Below, in pieces: positions 43,714-53,709 of a DNA stretch of 64,000 bases. The stretch comes from Calothrix sp. PCC 6303 (GTDB lineage: Bacteria > Cyanobacteriota > Cyanobacteriia > Cyanobacteriales > Nostocaceae), in contig NC_019727.1 in assembly GCF_000317435.1 (NCBI RefSeq), positions 16,758-80,757 of the forward strand, given 5' to 3'. The first letter of the stretch is position 1. Every line of letters begins with the position of its first letter. The notes below the pieces were generated by a model, which had not been told where the DNA came from, ran no database searches, and worked only from the letters and a program-made list of their open reading frames with translations. The translations under genes and the position numbers were made by a program.

Positions 43714-44385
43714 TCTATATCCTAATATTTAATAAGTTTATATCCTGATTAGATTTCATTACTTGCAAACCCGTATATTTAGAGTGCATTCTCGAAAATA
43801 CTTAAGGAGCAGTAAGGTGCTGGGAAAAAACAAAACTATATTATACTAAGAATGGCTAGAAATTAAACTTCTGAAATCGCAATTAGTGTTGATTATTAAG
43901 GCTTTAGCTAATCGCGAACATCTAACCGCTCGCAGTATAAAAAAGTTTGTTCTTCCGATATTTTTATGGTGAAAAAACAAATTTAACTAGTTAGAAGCAT
44001 TAAAAAGACAGTATTTTCAACCATTAATTCTTATTAAGTTAGTGTAAATCCAGTTGTACAAGGGCATTAAAATAATGTGTTTAAAAGCTCTCTGAACAAA
44101 AGATATAGCCGTTGATCACATTGTATTTAATGTTTATTAACCATAAAAGGAACTGAAGAAACAAAAAGTTTAACTAGTGTAAAATACTCTTCTCTCTGCC
44201 TTATCCCAACTACAAATATTTACATTCTTATACTTGTATTTACTTATATTTACTTCCCTTTGCTTTGAACCTGATATATTCATTAAATCCCACCGCATAC
44301 TGACTTATCGCCTGAGAATTACTGACTTGTGACTGACTTTTATTGTGTTACTGGTACAATCCATATAGTTGTCATAAAATTCTTT
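43714..44385. other. Divergent intergenic region, AraC gene to AAA gene
   Basis: A 670-bp AT-rich gap between divergently transcribed genes. It contains a TTACTTATATTTACTT-type run near 44236-44262 and no convincing gene, repeat or terminator. Confidence 0.3.
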
Positions 44386-45729
44386 ATGCCCAGATCACTT
44401 AGAGTTAAGCAGAATTATCTTGACAAAGCCAAACTTGCACTTATACGTAACGGCTTTCCCAGCCAACGCTCTTTAGCTGAAGATGCAGGATTCGCTCTAG
44501 CTACAGTCAGCAACTTCCTGACTGGTAAGCCTGTTGACTATGTGACTTTTGAAGAACTTTGTCAGAAATTGACACTTGACTGGAGAGAAATTGCAAATCT
44601 GGATTTTGAGGTTTCATCCCAGACTATAGATAAAAATCCTAAAATTTCTGAGTTGAGTGATGCAAACCAGGATACCTCGCCCCGCTATCCCAATGGCTCA
44701 GTTCCTCTGGCTTCCCCTTTTTACCTAGAACGCGCTCCTCTTGAAGAGCAAGTTTATCAAGAAATAAGAAAACCAGGAGCCTTAGTACGGATTAAAGCAC
44801 CCAGAGAGATGGGCAAAACTTCTCTGTTAATGAGAATTCTTGACTCTGCTAAACGCCAGGGCTACCGCACTGTCAGCTTGAACCTGGAGCAAGTTGATCA
44901 GGTTATTTTGAGTGATTTGAATCAATTTTTGCGTTGGCTGTGTGCCAACATTGCACGTCAGCTCCAGCTAGAAGCGAAGCTAGATGAATATTGGGATGAG
45001 GATCTGGGGAGCAAAATTAGCTGTACTTCCTACTTTGAAGAGTATCTACTAAAATCAATTGAGACTCCCCTCGTTTTGGCGTTAGATGAGGTAAATCAAA
45101 TTTTTGAGCATCCTCAAGTGGCAAAAGATTTTTTACCCTTGTTGCGATCATGGTACGAAGAAGCCAAAACATTGCCGATTTGGCAAAAGCTCCGCTTGAT
45201 TGTGGTTCACTCGACGGAGATTTACGTTCCCCTTCAACTTAACCAATCCCCTTTTAATGTAGGGCTGCCGATTCAGCTAAATGCTTTTAGTAAGGAGGAG
45301 GTGCAGCAGTTAGCTCAACGCTACAAACTTGACTGGTCAGATGGTGATGAAGCTAGGCAACTGATGGATATGATTGGGGGACATCCCTCACTAGTACACA
45401 CTGCTATCTATCATCTTAGTCAAAGGGAGATAACTCTGGAGCATCTGCTGGAAACTGCCCCAACTGCCACCGGAATTTATTCTCATCACCTGCAACACCA
45501 TTTGGTAATACTGCAAGAACGGCCGGAATTAGCCAAATCCCTTAATTGTGTCATGTGTACCACTGAGCCAGTAGAATTAGAGGCTATCGTGGCTTACAAG
45601 TTAAGCAGTATGGGGCTGATTAAACAGTTAGGAAATAAAGTAATACCAAGCTGTAAGTTGTATCGGCAGTTTTACGTGACAACCTTAATGGATACTATTG
45701 GCGAATGTAATACATTTTTGTCTAATTAA
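44386..45729 (+). CDS. HTH plus AAA-like (STAND-type) ATPase
   Basis: From ATG 44386 the product is about 447 aa; a start at 44329 would add 19 unlikely residues. Residues ~5-70 are a small HTH-like region (SQRSLAEDAGFALATVSNFLTGKPVD). The rest is the cyanobacterial AAA-like domain: Walker A-like RIKAPREMGKTSLLMRIL (~140), Walker B-like LVLALDEVNQIFEHP (~225) and a C-terminal winged helix. Such proteins are thought to act as signal-transducing NTPases. The giant kinase at 55237 ends in a related AAA-like domain, so the pair frames the RiPP-type locus. Confidence 0.78.
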   Translation: MPRSLRVKQNYLDKAKLALIRNGFPSQRSLAEDAGFALATVSNFLTGKPVDYVTFEELCQKLTLDWREIANLDFEVSSQTIDKNPKISELSDANQDTSPRYPNGSVPLASPFYLERAPLEEQVYQEIRKPGALVRIKAPREMGKTSLLMRILDSAKRQGYRTVSLNLEQVDQVILSDLNQFLRWLCANIARQLQLEAKLDEYWDEDLGSKISCTSYFEEYLLKSIETPLVLALDEVNQIFEHPQVAKDFLPLLRSWYEEAKTLPIWQKLRLIVVHSTEIYVPLQLNQSPFNVGLPIQLNAFSKEEVQQLAQRYKLDWSDGDEARQLMDMIGGHPSLVHTAIYHLSQREITLEHLLETAPTATGIYSHHLQHHLVILQERPELAKSLNCVMCTTEPVELEAIVAYKLSSMGLIKQLGNKVIPSCKLYRQFYVTTLMDTIGECNTFLSN

Positions 45730-45742
45730 GTATTATGTACAC

Positions 45743-45877
45743 TCAAACCTTCAATCTGTGCTTGCGTCTTTGAATTGTCATACTTTTGTCTATGTCCAGA
45801 AAATATTGTTCAAGAGCTTCAACCAACACGTTTTCCTTAATTTAACCGGAGCGAGAGTGTGATTTTACCCCTCGCAT
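45743..45877 (-). pseudogene. Possible small gene remnant with an in-frame stop
   Basis: From ATG 45877 the frame reads 11 codons, then TAA, and continues as IKENVLVEALEQYFLDIDK up to the TGA at 45743. The second part looks like the end of a small helical protein (EALEQYFLDIDKSMTIQRRK). The in-frame stop and very short length suggest decay. I do not know its family. Confidence 0.3.
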
Positions 45878-45887
45878 GACCAAATTG

Positions 45888-46372
45888 TGAACCATATCGT
45901 GACCAACAATTCACGTCAAATCAAGGTTTTGAGCCAATATTTGATATGTAATTATGAATCAAATTATGACCGCGTGTTTCAAATGAGAACCATATCGTGA
46001 CCAAAAGTTTTATTTTTGGACTTGGTAAAAAATGCAGAGCAAGACACACTAACTTCGTCGAAAATTTGAAATTTTCGGTCAAAATATGATTCAAAACGCC
46101 CACAATATGGTTCAAAAACATGTTTGGTCAAAAATTGAGTGACTAAGCGAACCGACAGGTCGGCGCTTCGCTATCGCTCGATATCTTGGTTTTTATTGCT
46201 CTCGCTCATGAACACGTACAACTGAACTATAAAGCCCGTATTGCTTGCTGTAATTAAGCTTTAAAGTTTTTCAACTCCATTTATAATTTTGAAGCATATC
46301 CTGTCCTAAGTGAAGAAGAAGTATATCGTGACCATTTGGACAAAATATGGTTCAAGTCACAGAGAGGCTTTG
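45888..46372. repeat. Cluster of GAACCATATCGTGACC sites in both orientations
   Basis: GAACCATATCGTGACCAA occurs twice in direct orientation (45889-45906, 45987-46004). Related copies include TATATCGTGACCATTTGG (46322-46339), and inverted forms TTGGTCA, GGTCAAAATATGATTC (46078-46093), ACAATATGGTTC (46102-46113) and AAAATATGGTTCAAG (46342-46356). Arrays of short transposase-binding sites are typical of the ends of some large transposons. The cargo is not visible, so it may be a solo end or remnant. Confidence 0.5.
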
Positions 46373-46964
46373 GAAGTTATTGAAAACAACACTCAAAAAA
46401 AACTATTTTCTTTTCTACAAAATTTACGCATAGCCATAGCCTAATGTATGTATTACATACAACAATTTTTCGATCAATTTACATAATGAGTAGATAATAT
46501 CTATTTTCTGCTATAAGTTTATTTACAAGCTTTTAAGCAGCTTTATATTAAATTGGTATAAGCCTTCTTTTGTTACTACGAGGAGAGAAAAATATAGCCC
46601 AAACTTTGAATGCTAAATAAAATAAAGAATTGAGCGATGGCTGCGCCAACGCCAAGGGCGAACGCATATTTCTTTTGTCATCTAAATCCCTTTGTTGAAA
46701 ATAAACGTAAAAATAGGTGTTGAGGATTATTCTCTGCTGAAGGTAACAAAAAAGCAATAAGTATGATTAGCGATCGCTATTTGAAAAAACTTTTTAATTT
46801 ACTGTTACTAGCGATGTCAAATATAGGAATCCGGTTTGATTCTTGAAATTGTTTGCGTACACAGACAAGAGGTAAAAAGCACAACCCAAAATGATTACAA
46901 AAAATTAAGGTGTACTGAGTTTTTTCAAAAATTAAATATGAGTCCCAATAAATGAATAAAAACT
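46373..46964. other. Non-coding gap upstream of the cyclodehydratase gene
   Basis: An AT-rich stretch with a dispersed-repeat fragment (around 46640-46660) and a HIP1 site near 46771. No precursor-peptide-like ORF with a Cys/Ser/Thr-rich core was found here on either strand by eye. Confidence 0.35.
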
Positions 46965-49271
46965 ATGCTAGATAAACCACAGTTCAACCCCTATTATTCT
47001 GTTGCAACTATAGAACCCGAACAAGTATTTTTGTTATCAGAGAGGGAGACAATTTGGCTAAGTGATCAGCTTTCTTGTAGTTTAGCTGCTTTAATCGATA
47101 GCAATCTAAGTATTGATGAAATTATTGATACCATTCAACAGTCGCTACTGCAAGATCCAAAATCTTTTGAGGAAGCTGCTACCTTTTTTCAAGAAGTTCT
47201 CAATGTCAGTATTAAAGCCCAATATGCTTTGTACCAAATGGAACAAAAGGGTTATCTTGTCAAACCAGATCACTCTTTGCCATCGCATTTAAAGATTTTT
47301 TGTTATCATCTCAATATCACTCCCACCATAGCCCATCAACGATTGCGCTCAACTAGAGTAGCAGTAAAAGCATTAGGTTCGGTTGCTGCATCTGACTTGA
47401 TTGCTGTGCTTGAGTCTCTCCAAATTCAAGTAGCAGACAAAGGTGATTTGACAGTAGTTTTAACCGATGATTATCTCAATCCTGAGCTAGATAAGTTCAA
47501 TCAAGAAGCTTTAAAATCGCAATCTCCCTGGATATTAGTTAAACCATTGGGAACAATAGTCTGGCTCGGCCCTTTATTAGATCCTAAAAAAACTGGGTGT
47601 TGGGAATGTTTAGCCAAGCGTTTACGAGATAATAGACCAATTGAAGGATTTATTCAGAGAAACAAGCCCATTTATCCATCTTTAGCTCCTCCTTTAGGAT
47701 TTTTGGCATCTACTGTACAAACTGCATTAGGAATGGCAGCCACAGAGGTGTTTAAATGGATTGTGCAAGGGGAAAATAAACAATTAGAAAGCAATCTAAT
47801 CACTTACGATACGATCGCACTGCAAACTCAAAATCATGGCTGGGTGAAGCGTCCTCAATGTTCTAGTTGTGGAGAGATGGTAAATGGGTTAACCAAAAAC
47901 CCTCTACCTCTTATTTTAGAACACCGCCAGAAAACCTTTATTGTCGATGGAGGACACCGTGTTTGTTCGCCACAAGAAACTCTCAGGAAATATCAACATC
48001 ATATTAGCCCCATTACTGGGGTTGTGCGAGAACTGAATAAAATTCCTGGGAATGGATTAACTCATAACTACATTGCTAAACATCATTTTCACAGTATTTT
48101 TGACGATTTCAACGGCTTGCGCCAAAATTTAGGGGGAAGAAGCGCAGGGAAAGGTAGGACTGATTCCCAAGCTAGAGCTAGCGGTTTCTGTGAAGCGATC
48201 GAGCGATATTCTGGGGTGTTTCAAGGGGATGAAATTAGAGAAAAAGGCAGTTACCAACAAATAGGGCATAAAGCGATTCACCCCAATGCTTGCATGAACT
48301 TTAGTCAACAACAATATCAAAATAGAGAGCAGTGGAACAGTTCATATCAAGGCTGGTTTCAAAAGGTTCCAGAACCATTTGATGAGGAAAGAGAAATTGA
48401 CTGGACTCCTGTTTGGTCTTTAACCAACGCGGAATTTAAGTATCTGCCAACGGCTTACTGTTATTATGGCTATCAACCGGATTATAAACCCGACTGTTGG
48501 GCTGATTCCAATGGGTGTGCCGCAGGTAATACTCTTGAAGAAGCTATTCTGCAAGGGTTTATGGAGTTAGTAGAGCGTGATGCTGTCGCCTTATGGTGGT
48601 ATAACTCCCTGCAAAAGCCGCAAGTGCATTTAGATAGTTTCGACGAGCCTTATTTTCAAAGCCTGAAGCAATATTATCAAACTATTAATCGGGAACTTTG
48701 GGTTTTAGATATTACCAGCGATCTCAATATTCCAGTTTTTGCTGCTGTTAGTCGCAGAAGCGATCGCGAAGTAGAAGATATTGTTTTGGGTTATGGCGCT
48801 CATTTTGATGCCAAGATTGCTATTAGTCGGGCCTTAACGGAAGTTAACCAAATTTTGCCCAACGTTTTATTAACACAAGCCGATGGCAATACCCAATATC
48901 CTCCATCAGCCGATCCCTTGGCTATAGACTGGTGGACAACTGCGACTTTGAAAAATCAATCTTATCTAGTTCCCGATGAGCGAGTTGCTGCTAAAATCGC
49001 TGTGAATTATCCTCAAATCGCCAGTGATAATCTTTTAGAAGATATTCAGTTGTGTCAACAAATTGTTGAGAAAAACGGTATGGAAATGCTGCTTTTAGAT
49101 CAAACTCGTCCTGATATTGGACTAAGAGTAGCTAAGGTAATTGTTCCGGGGATGAGGCACTGGTGGAGTCGGTTAGGTGCAGGGAGATTATATAATATTC
49201 CGGTCAAAATGGGTTGGTTGAAAGAAACCTTAACAGAAGATGAACTTAATCCTTTCCCGATGTGGATGTAA
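46965..49271 (+). CDS. Fused E1-like/YcaO azoline-forming cyclodehydratase (TOMM type)
   Basis: YcaO cyclodehydratases turn Cys/Ser/Thr of RiPP precursors into azolines, using ATP. Residues ~1-330 are the E1-like, leader-binding half, with the zinc cysteines CWEC (~225) and CSSC (~303). The YcaO half (~335-768) has GGRSAGKGRTDSQARASGF, CEAIERYSG and GFMELVERDAVALWW, the ATP/Mg-binding glutamates. At 768 aa it matches the single-chain PatD/TruD type. It ends NPFPMWM, recalling the proline-rich tail of these enzymes. No precursor gene, dehydrogenase or PatA/PatG-type protease is visible nearby. The stop at 49271 lies 10 bp before an inserted IS. Confidence 0.88.
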   Translation: MLDKPQFNPYYSVATIEPEQVFLLSERETIWLSDQLSCSLAALIDSNLSIDEIIDTIQQSLLQDPKSFEEAATFFQEVLNVSIKAQYALYQMEQKGYLVKPDHSLPSHLKIFCYHLNITPTIAHQRLRSTRVAVKALGSVAASDLIAVLESLQIQVADKGDLTVVLTDDYLNPELDKFNQEALKSQSPWILVKPLGTIVWLGPLLDPKKTGCWECLAKRLRDNRPIEGFIQRNKPIYPSLAPPLGFLASTVQTALGMAATEVFKWIVQGENKQLESNLITYDTIALQTQNHGWVKRPQCSSCGEMVNGLTKNPLPLILEHRQKTFIVDGGHRVCSPQETLRKYQHHISPITGVVRELNKIPGNGLTHNYIAKHHFHSIFDDFNGLRQNLGGRSAGKGRTDSQARASGFCEAIERYSGVFQGDEIREKGSYQQIGHKAIHPNACMNFSQQQYQNREQWNSSYQGWFQKVPEPFDEEREIDWTPVWSLTNAEFKYLPTAYCYYGYQPDYKPDCWADSNGCAAGNTLEEAILQGFMELVERDAVALWWYNSLQKPQVHLDSFDEPYFQSLKQYYQTINRELWVLDITSDLNIPVFAAVSRRSDREVEDIVLGYGAHFDAKIAISRALTEVNQILPNVLLTQADGNTQYPPSADPLAIDWWTTATLKNQSYLVPDERVAAKIAVNYPQIASDNLLEDIQLCQQIVEKNGMEMLLLDQTRPDIGLRVAKVIVPGMRHWWSRLGAGRLYNIPVKMGWLKETLTEDELNPFPMWM

Positions 49272-49280
49272 AAATTAAAA

Positions 49281-51444
49281 CCCACATTCCGCACTTCAAT
49301 TTGAAGTACAAAAAGATTACAAGTAAGGAAAAAGTAAAAAGTCAGGATGATGAAGAAATAGAATGCTGAATGAATATACTTTTAAAAATAAATAATCAAA
49401 GACAAAAAGATTGACCCATAAAATAGATTACGTAAGCACTAAAAATTTGAGGAGCAATTACTGCTCCTTGAAATTTCAATAAATTTTTATTTCCTGTCCA
49501 AATCTTGTTTAAGTTAAGAAAGTAAATAATATTTTTGACAAGATGAGGGCAGACAACTCAAAATAAAATGACGTTCTGATGTTAAATTAACAATTTGATT
49601 AAGACCATCTAACATTAAAAAATGAATTCCTTGAAAACATTGAAATACCCATCTTAATGTCGGAGATAAAGTTAGTTTTCCTAATTGATTCTTGATTCCG
49701 ATTTTGATTCTTTTTAAGCTATTTCTCAGTTCCCTTTGACCAAGGTTATAGACTAGCAAACATAAAGACATTAAAAATAGCATAGTTTCGATTCTTTCAG
49801 GGTTTTCAAGAAAAAAACTATCTGCAAAAAACAAGGGGTCTTTTAGAAATCTAAATCCTCGTTCACAAGACTGTTGATTTTTATAAGTCGTAATAATTTC
49901 TTCTGGTTTTAATTTATCGTCGTCATTAACTAGGTTAGTTGCTAAAATAAACCTTCCAGCTTCCTTTCTTTGTATTTCTATTTCTTCGGGTTTTTCATAA
50001 CTTACTCCTTCCATTTTATAAATAGTTTTATTATTTTTTGATTTACTTTCAATAAAATTAGCTTCTTTAATTTCATGGAATTTTAGCTTTTTATTGATAC
50101 CTTTTAGTTTATATCGTGCTTGCTCTGGAGTTTCAAAATCTTCTCTTTTTAACTCTTTAAGCAACTTTTCAACTTTATCTTTTTCTTTTATTAGCTTTTT
50201 ATCTAGCTTTTCTAAATCGCTATCTTTTCTTTTTTGACTTTCTACTATTAGCCAAATTTGTTTAATACCACCATAATTAACTATTTCTTCTTTCCACTTG
50301 TATCCGTCTAAATCTTGATATGTCTTTTTCTTCTTTTCTTCCGTTTCTATCTCCTTTTCTTCTGTTTCTATCTCCTCTATCTCTTCCATCTCCTCTGTAT
50401 TTACAGACTGAACTAATTCTTGTGCTTTCTTAATCGTCATCGGCACTCGACTTATCCATTTTAAATTCTCAATTAATTTGAGATTCTCTTGGCTATATAA
50501 TGCGCTGTCACAGACCATAATACTGTCAAAAACTATTTGTTTTTTAAATTCTATTAAGATTTTTCCAAATACTGCTTTATCTGCTTCGTTCCCATCTCCT
50601 GCTCTCATTAATAATGGTATATCTCCATCACTACTCGTGATTAAATCTAAAACACATTGCTTTAAATCTGGTCTATGGTCACGAGAATATCCTTTGGTTA
50701 TGAATATTGGTCTTTCTTTAGTGATTTCTTCTTCTTTTTCTTGATTCATTTCTCTTTTATACTTCCCGTGTAAATGAAATGAAGTTGCATCTAAATGTGA
50801 GTATTTTGTATCTATTTTAAATTTCTTAATTACTGATAGGACAATTTCTATAAATAAATTATTCAATCCATATTTATATAAATCATCCATGACTCTTCCA
50901 ATTTTATCGTCGTTGAGATAATTACTTTCTACACCTTCTCCCAATAATAATTCAATTGCTTTATCATCAAAAAACTGCTTGAATAAATATAAAGGTCTTG
51001 ATACAAATCCTAATCCATTGATTAAAACAGCTTTTACCAATACTCCTGCTGTAATCTTCTCACGGGAGTCTACTCCTAATTTGGAATTAATTGTTTCAAC
51101 TATTCCTATTTCATCAATTAGCCCAGCTACTATTCCGAGATGATCTATATTTTTAATTTCTGCAATTGAAGTTGGTGACATTTTTACCTCTCAAATATTT
51201 TTGAGTTTTTTTAATTGTCTCACTTTTGCTATCTAAGTAATTTGGCACGATAAAACAATATATATTAACTTTTCTCAAAAGCTTGAAACCAGTATTAATC
51301 GCCTACGCAATTTTCTGTATACTTAATAACCTTTGGCTGATTCTTAATACTGTCTTACTTGAATTTTACGAGTATTTTTATTTACTCGTGCCAGAGAGTT
51401 CTAATGTAGCATAAAATGCTACATTCTGAAGTGCGGAATGTGGG
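49281..51444 (-). mobile_element. IS1634-like insertion sequence, intact copy (2164 bp)
   Basis: Terminal inverted repeats CCCACATTCCGCACTTCA (49281-49298 and 51427-51444) bound an element with one transposase gene. The 6-bp direct repeat TTAAAA flanks it (49275-49280, 51445-51450). A perfect hairpin (AATGTAGCAT/ATGCTACATT) lies just inside the right end. The sequence matches the inverted copy starting at 61890, including non-coding parts. The insertion separates the cyclodehydratase from the methyltransferase gene. Confidence 0.92.
49514..51181 (-). CDS. IS1634-like transposase (IS4 superfamily)
   Basis: This 555-aa DDE transposase starts MSPTSIAEIKNIDHLGIVAG, as IS1634-family enzymes do. 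The catalytic segments are SHLDATSFHLHGKY (first Asp), FDSIMVCDSALYSQENL (second Asp) and YKNQQSCERGFRFLKDP (the Y-R-x-x-E-like region with Glu). Residues ~255-300 are a Glu/Lys-rich insert (EEIETEEKEIETEEKKKK). A good ribosome-binding site (GAGAGGTAAAA) precedes the ATG. The gene is intact here, while the copy at 62153 carries a frameshift, so this one may be the active source. Confidence 0.92.
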   Translation of the reverse strand: MSPTSIAEIKNIDHLGIVAGLIDEIGIVETINSKLGVDSREKITAGVLVKAVLINGLGFVSRPLYLFKQFFDDKAIELLLGEGVESNYLNDDKIGRVMDDLYKYGLNNLFIEIVLSVIKKFKIDTKYSHLDATSFHLHGKYKREMNQEKEEEITKERPIFITKGYSRDHRPDLKQCVLDLITSSDGDIPLLMRAGDGNEADKAVFGKILIEFKKQIVFDSIMVCDSALYSQENLKLIENLKWISRVPMTIKKAQELVQSVNTEEMEEIEEIETEEKEIETEEKKKKTYQDLDGYKWKEEIVNYGGIKQIWLIVESQKRKDSDLEKLDKKLIKEKDKVEKLLKELKREDFETPEQARYKLKGINKKLKFHEIKEANFIESKSKNNKTIYKMEGVSYEKPEEIEIQRKEAGRFILATNLVNDDDKLKPEEIITTYKNQQSCERGFRFLKDPLFFADSFFLENPERIETMLFLMSLCLLVYNLGQRELRNSLKRIKIGIKNQLGKLTLSPTLRWVFQCFQGIHFLMLDGLNQIVNLTSERHFILSCLPSSCQKYYLLS

Positions 51445-51466
51445 TTAAAACTAAACTTATCCCATC

Positions 51467-52318
51467 TCAGAAATTCATACGTCTGGCAGAAACGAGATAG
51501 TGATTAAAAACACTTGAGGTTGTACTCGATACAGGGGAAGCCCAACGAGCGTAGTTTGCTTCTGCCTCTCCTAGAACTACAATCTTTGGTTGCCTTGGCT
51601 GCCATCCATATTGCAAAATGAATTGCTCAGGATTGGAGACACCAAAAAGCCAAGGACATCCCAGTTTTCTGAGCTTAGAGAGAAATGGTTGTGCATAGGG
51701 AGAGTTTAAAAGCTCTGCTTCAACGAAGTCCATCCCAAGCCAGCTACCTGGACAGGCAAGACTTTGTAGTGTCTCAAGCACAGTCGCCACAGTAGCAGGT
51801 TTTAGGTAAAACATCAGTCCCTCGAACAGAAATGCTGCGGGTTTATGTCGGTCAAAGCCATTTTTGGTAAGAGCATTTGCCCAATCCTGTTCCAAGTCTG
51901 TTACTACGACCTTTCGTACACACTTTGCTCTAGCATTTAAATTTAGAAGGATAGGCTCTTTGTATTGAAATATTTCTTGACGATCTACTTCAAATAGCTG
52001 AACATCATCCATCCAGGGCAAGCGGAAAGCACGGGCATCCATTCCGGCTGCTACTATAACAACCTGTTTGAGAGATAATTCATGGACAGCCATCAGTAAA
52101 GCATCATCAAAAAAACGAGTCCGAATAGAAATACCAGGATGTGGATCATTAGCTGACAACCCAGGAGAAAATGCCCTCAAATCTGAGAACAGTGCAAACC
52201 CCCTGTCACCGGCAAAAGACCGAGCGTATGTATCTACAAATAGCCGTTGTCGATACTCAGTTTCATAGGCTCGTGCTGCTGCAACATATAGAGATGTAAG
52301 TCCCACAGAACTCAACAT
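51467..52318 (-). CDS. SAM-dependent methyltransferase, leucine carboxyl methyltransferase-like family
   Basis: In this 283-aa protein the core motifs VVIVAAGMDARAFRLPW (SAM-binding motif I of the LCMT/PPM1-type family), LFEVDRQEIFQYKE and FLFEGLMFYL are clear. Members methylate carboxyl or hydroxyl groups of peptides and natural products. It lies between the cyclodehydratase and the radical SAM enzyme, on the opposite strand, and could finish a RiPP. It would have stood 196 bp from the cyclodehydratase gene, converging on it, before the IS inserted. ATG 52318. Confidence 0.82.
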   Translation of the reverse strand: MLSSVGLTSLYVAAARAYETEYRQRLFVDTYARSFAGDRGFALFSDLRAFSPGLSANDPHPGISIRTRFFDDALLMAVHELSLKQVVIVAAGMDARAFRLPWMDDVQLFEVDRQEIFQYKEPILLNLNARAKCVRKVVVTDLEQDWANALTKNGFDRHKPAAFLFEGLMFYLKPATVATVLETLQSLACPGSWLGMDFVEAELLNSPYAQPFLSKLRKLGCPWLFGVSNPEQFILQYGWQPRQPKIVVLGEAEANYARWASPVSSTTSSVFNHYLVSARRMNF

Positions 52319-52394
52319 AAATAATTGACAAAATTAGTTCATCATGGTAATTTTATGTCAATAACAGGCAATTTGCTATTTATTGCTCATTATT

Positions 52395-52443
52395 TTAACT
52401 ATTAGTTAGAGATAATGTTTTACTCTCTCTAACTAACAGTTAA
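52395..52443. promoter_or_regulatory. Long hairpin in the divergent methyltransferase/orf237 region
   Basis: TTAACT-a-TTAGTTAGAGA pairs with TCTCTAACTAA-c-AGTTAA: 18-bp arms with one mismatch and a 13-nt loop. It lies between the divergent starts at 52318 and 52743. Operator for a dimeric regulator, or an RNA structure in either leader, is possible. The rest of the gap (52319-52742) shows only a HIP1 site. Confidence 0.55.
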
Positions 52444-52742
52444 AAGCCTAATTTTTTCATAATTGCCTAGTCATTTATTAACCCTTCCCTAAGAAATCGC
52501 AAGTTTTCCTTACATCCATAAGGGAATATTGCCTTAAACAGTTTTTGAAAAACATTTCTGTTTCTTTATATTGATTTTGAATGCGATCGCTTTCCTTTAA
52601 CGCACTTGCACGCTAGGTTATCGAATTTGAGAATGCACCCAATTAAAGAGCATCACTGGTTATGATTTCTCTGTGAGATGAGTGATTTGAGGGTTTTTCA
52701 TCACTTCAACATTTAGTAAATTTATGAAAATAGGAAATTGAA

Positions 52743-53456
52743 ATGAAATCCCAAAATTGGAGAGAATCTGAAGATTTTTTCAAGCGTTTTTTATTACAGG
52801 GTAAGATAATTTCTCAACTCATTGTATTTTGGTGGCGATATGATCGTAACCCAAAAACAACAGAAAATGATAGAAAGAAAATGGAGATAGCAAAGCTTTT
52901 AAGCGAATGTTTCTTTCCAAACTATATAAGTCGTCCCGGTGTTCCTGGTGGTCCTACACCAGATGAGAATCCCCCGTCTGAATCTTTAATTAACCTATTT
53001 GAAACCGAAAGTAAGCTTCCCGCGTCTCAATCTTTAACTGACCAATCTTTACCTCGCCTATCTTTAATTGACCTATTTAAAGCTGATCCCAGATTACATA
53101 TTAATGAAGAAAAACCGGAAATATCTGTTGAGGCGCTAATAACAATCTTTGGTCGAGATCGTATTTGTAACGAAAAAACATACCTTTCTCCTATATTCAA
53201 TTCTACTGAACTGGGCTTAGAAGACGGAAATAATCTTGCACGTTACGAATTTAAAATTGATACTAGCGGTACAAAATTTGGTAAACTTACTGACCCTGAA
53301 ATAGTTATAGAAAAGGAAAATTCACTGTTGAAATATATATATATAATTCCAATTCCTATACGCCCTCCTGGAGTAGATAATGATATCTATGAAAGATGGA
53401 TTTCAAATGAAAATGATCTATATCCTCCTAACCAACTTATACCCTTTACCACTTAA
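52743..53456 (+). CDS. Unknown protein next to radical SAM enzyme, 237 aa (possible substrate or partner)
   Basis: I do not recognise the family. Residues 1-60 are helical and basic (MKSQNWRESEDFFKRFLLQG). A proline/glycine hinge (RPGVPGGPTPDENPP) follows. Residues ~78-135 hold three copies of a short motif with (S/A)LI(N/D/T)(L/I)F: ESLINLFETE, LSLIDLFKAD and EALITIFGRD. The C-terminal half looks beta-rich. A good ribosome-binding site (ATAGGAAATTGAA) precedes ATG 52743. A terminator at 53623 separates it from the radical SAM gene. It could be a modified substrate or a scaffold, but no classical leader/core is evident. Confidence 0.6.
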   Translation: MKSQNWRESEDFFKRFLLQGKIISQLIVFWWRYDRNPKTTENDRKKMEIAKLLSECFFPNYISRPGVPGGPTPDENPPSESLINLFETESKLPASQSLTDQSLPRLSLIDLFKADPRLHINEEKPEISVEALITIFGRDRICNEKTYLSPIFNSTELGLEDGNNLARYEFKIDTSGTKFGKLTDPEIVIEKENSLLKYIYIIPIPIRPPGVDNDIYERWISNENDLYPPNQLIPFTT

Positions 53457-53622
53457 GAAAGGCATTAGAAACTTATAGCCCTAAGCTAGGAAAATTATGA
53501 TTTAGCGTTATCATAAGTTTTCTTAAGCAACTTAGATACACCTAAATCTTTTCTAGCAAAAGAAACAGCTTTAAAAACATACCTCACCAGGTTGGAAATT
53601 GCTAGAAGTTAAATATTGATTG

Positions 53623-53653
53623 ACCCACAGCTAGGAACTGCTTGTGGGTTTTT
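53623..53653 (+). terminator. Rho-independent terminator after orf237
   Basis: ACCCACA (53623-53629) pairs with TGTGGGT (53643-53649) and is followed by TTTT. It lies 170 bp after the stop of the 237-aa gene and 60 bp before the radical SAM gene, which therefore probably has its own promoter. Confidence 0.65.
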
Positions 53654-53709
53654 GTATAGATATTGCCACTGAGAAAGGTAGAGATAGATGATATCAATAG
53701 GTAAAAATT

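Noticed and set aside
45888..46372. CRISPR-associated transposon (CAST) end
   Set aside because: The sites do not resemble the CAST end repeats I remember, and no TnsB/TnsC/TniQ or Cas12k gene is in the window.
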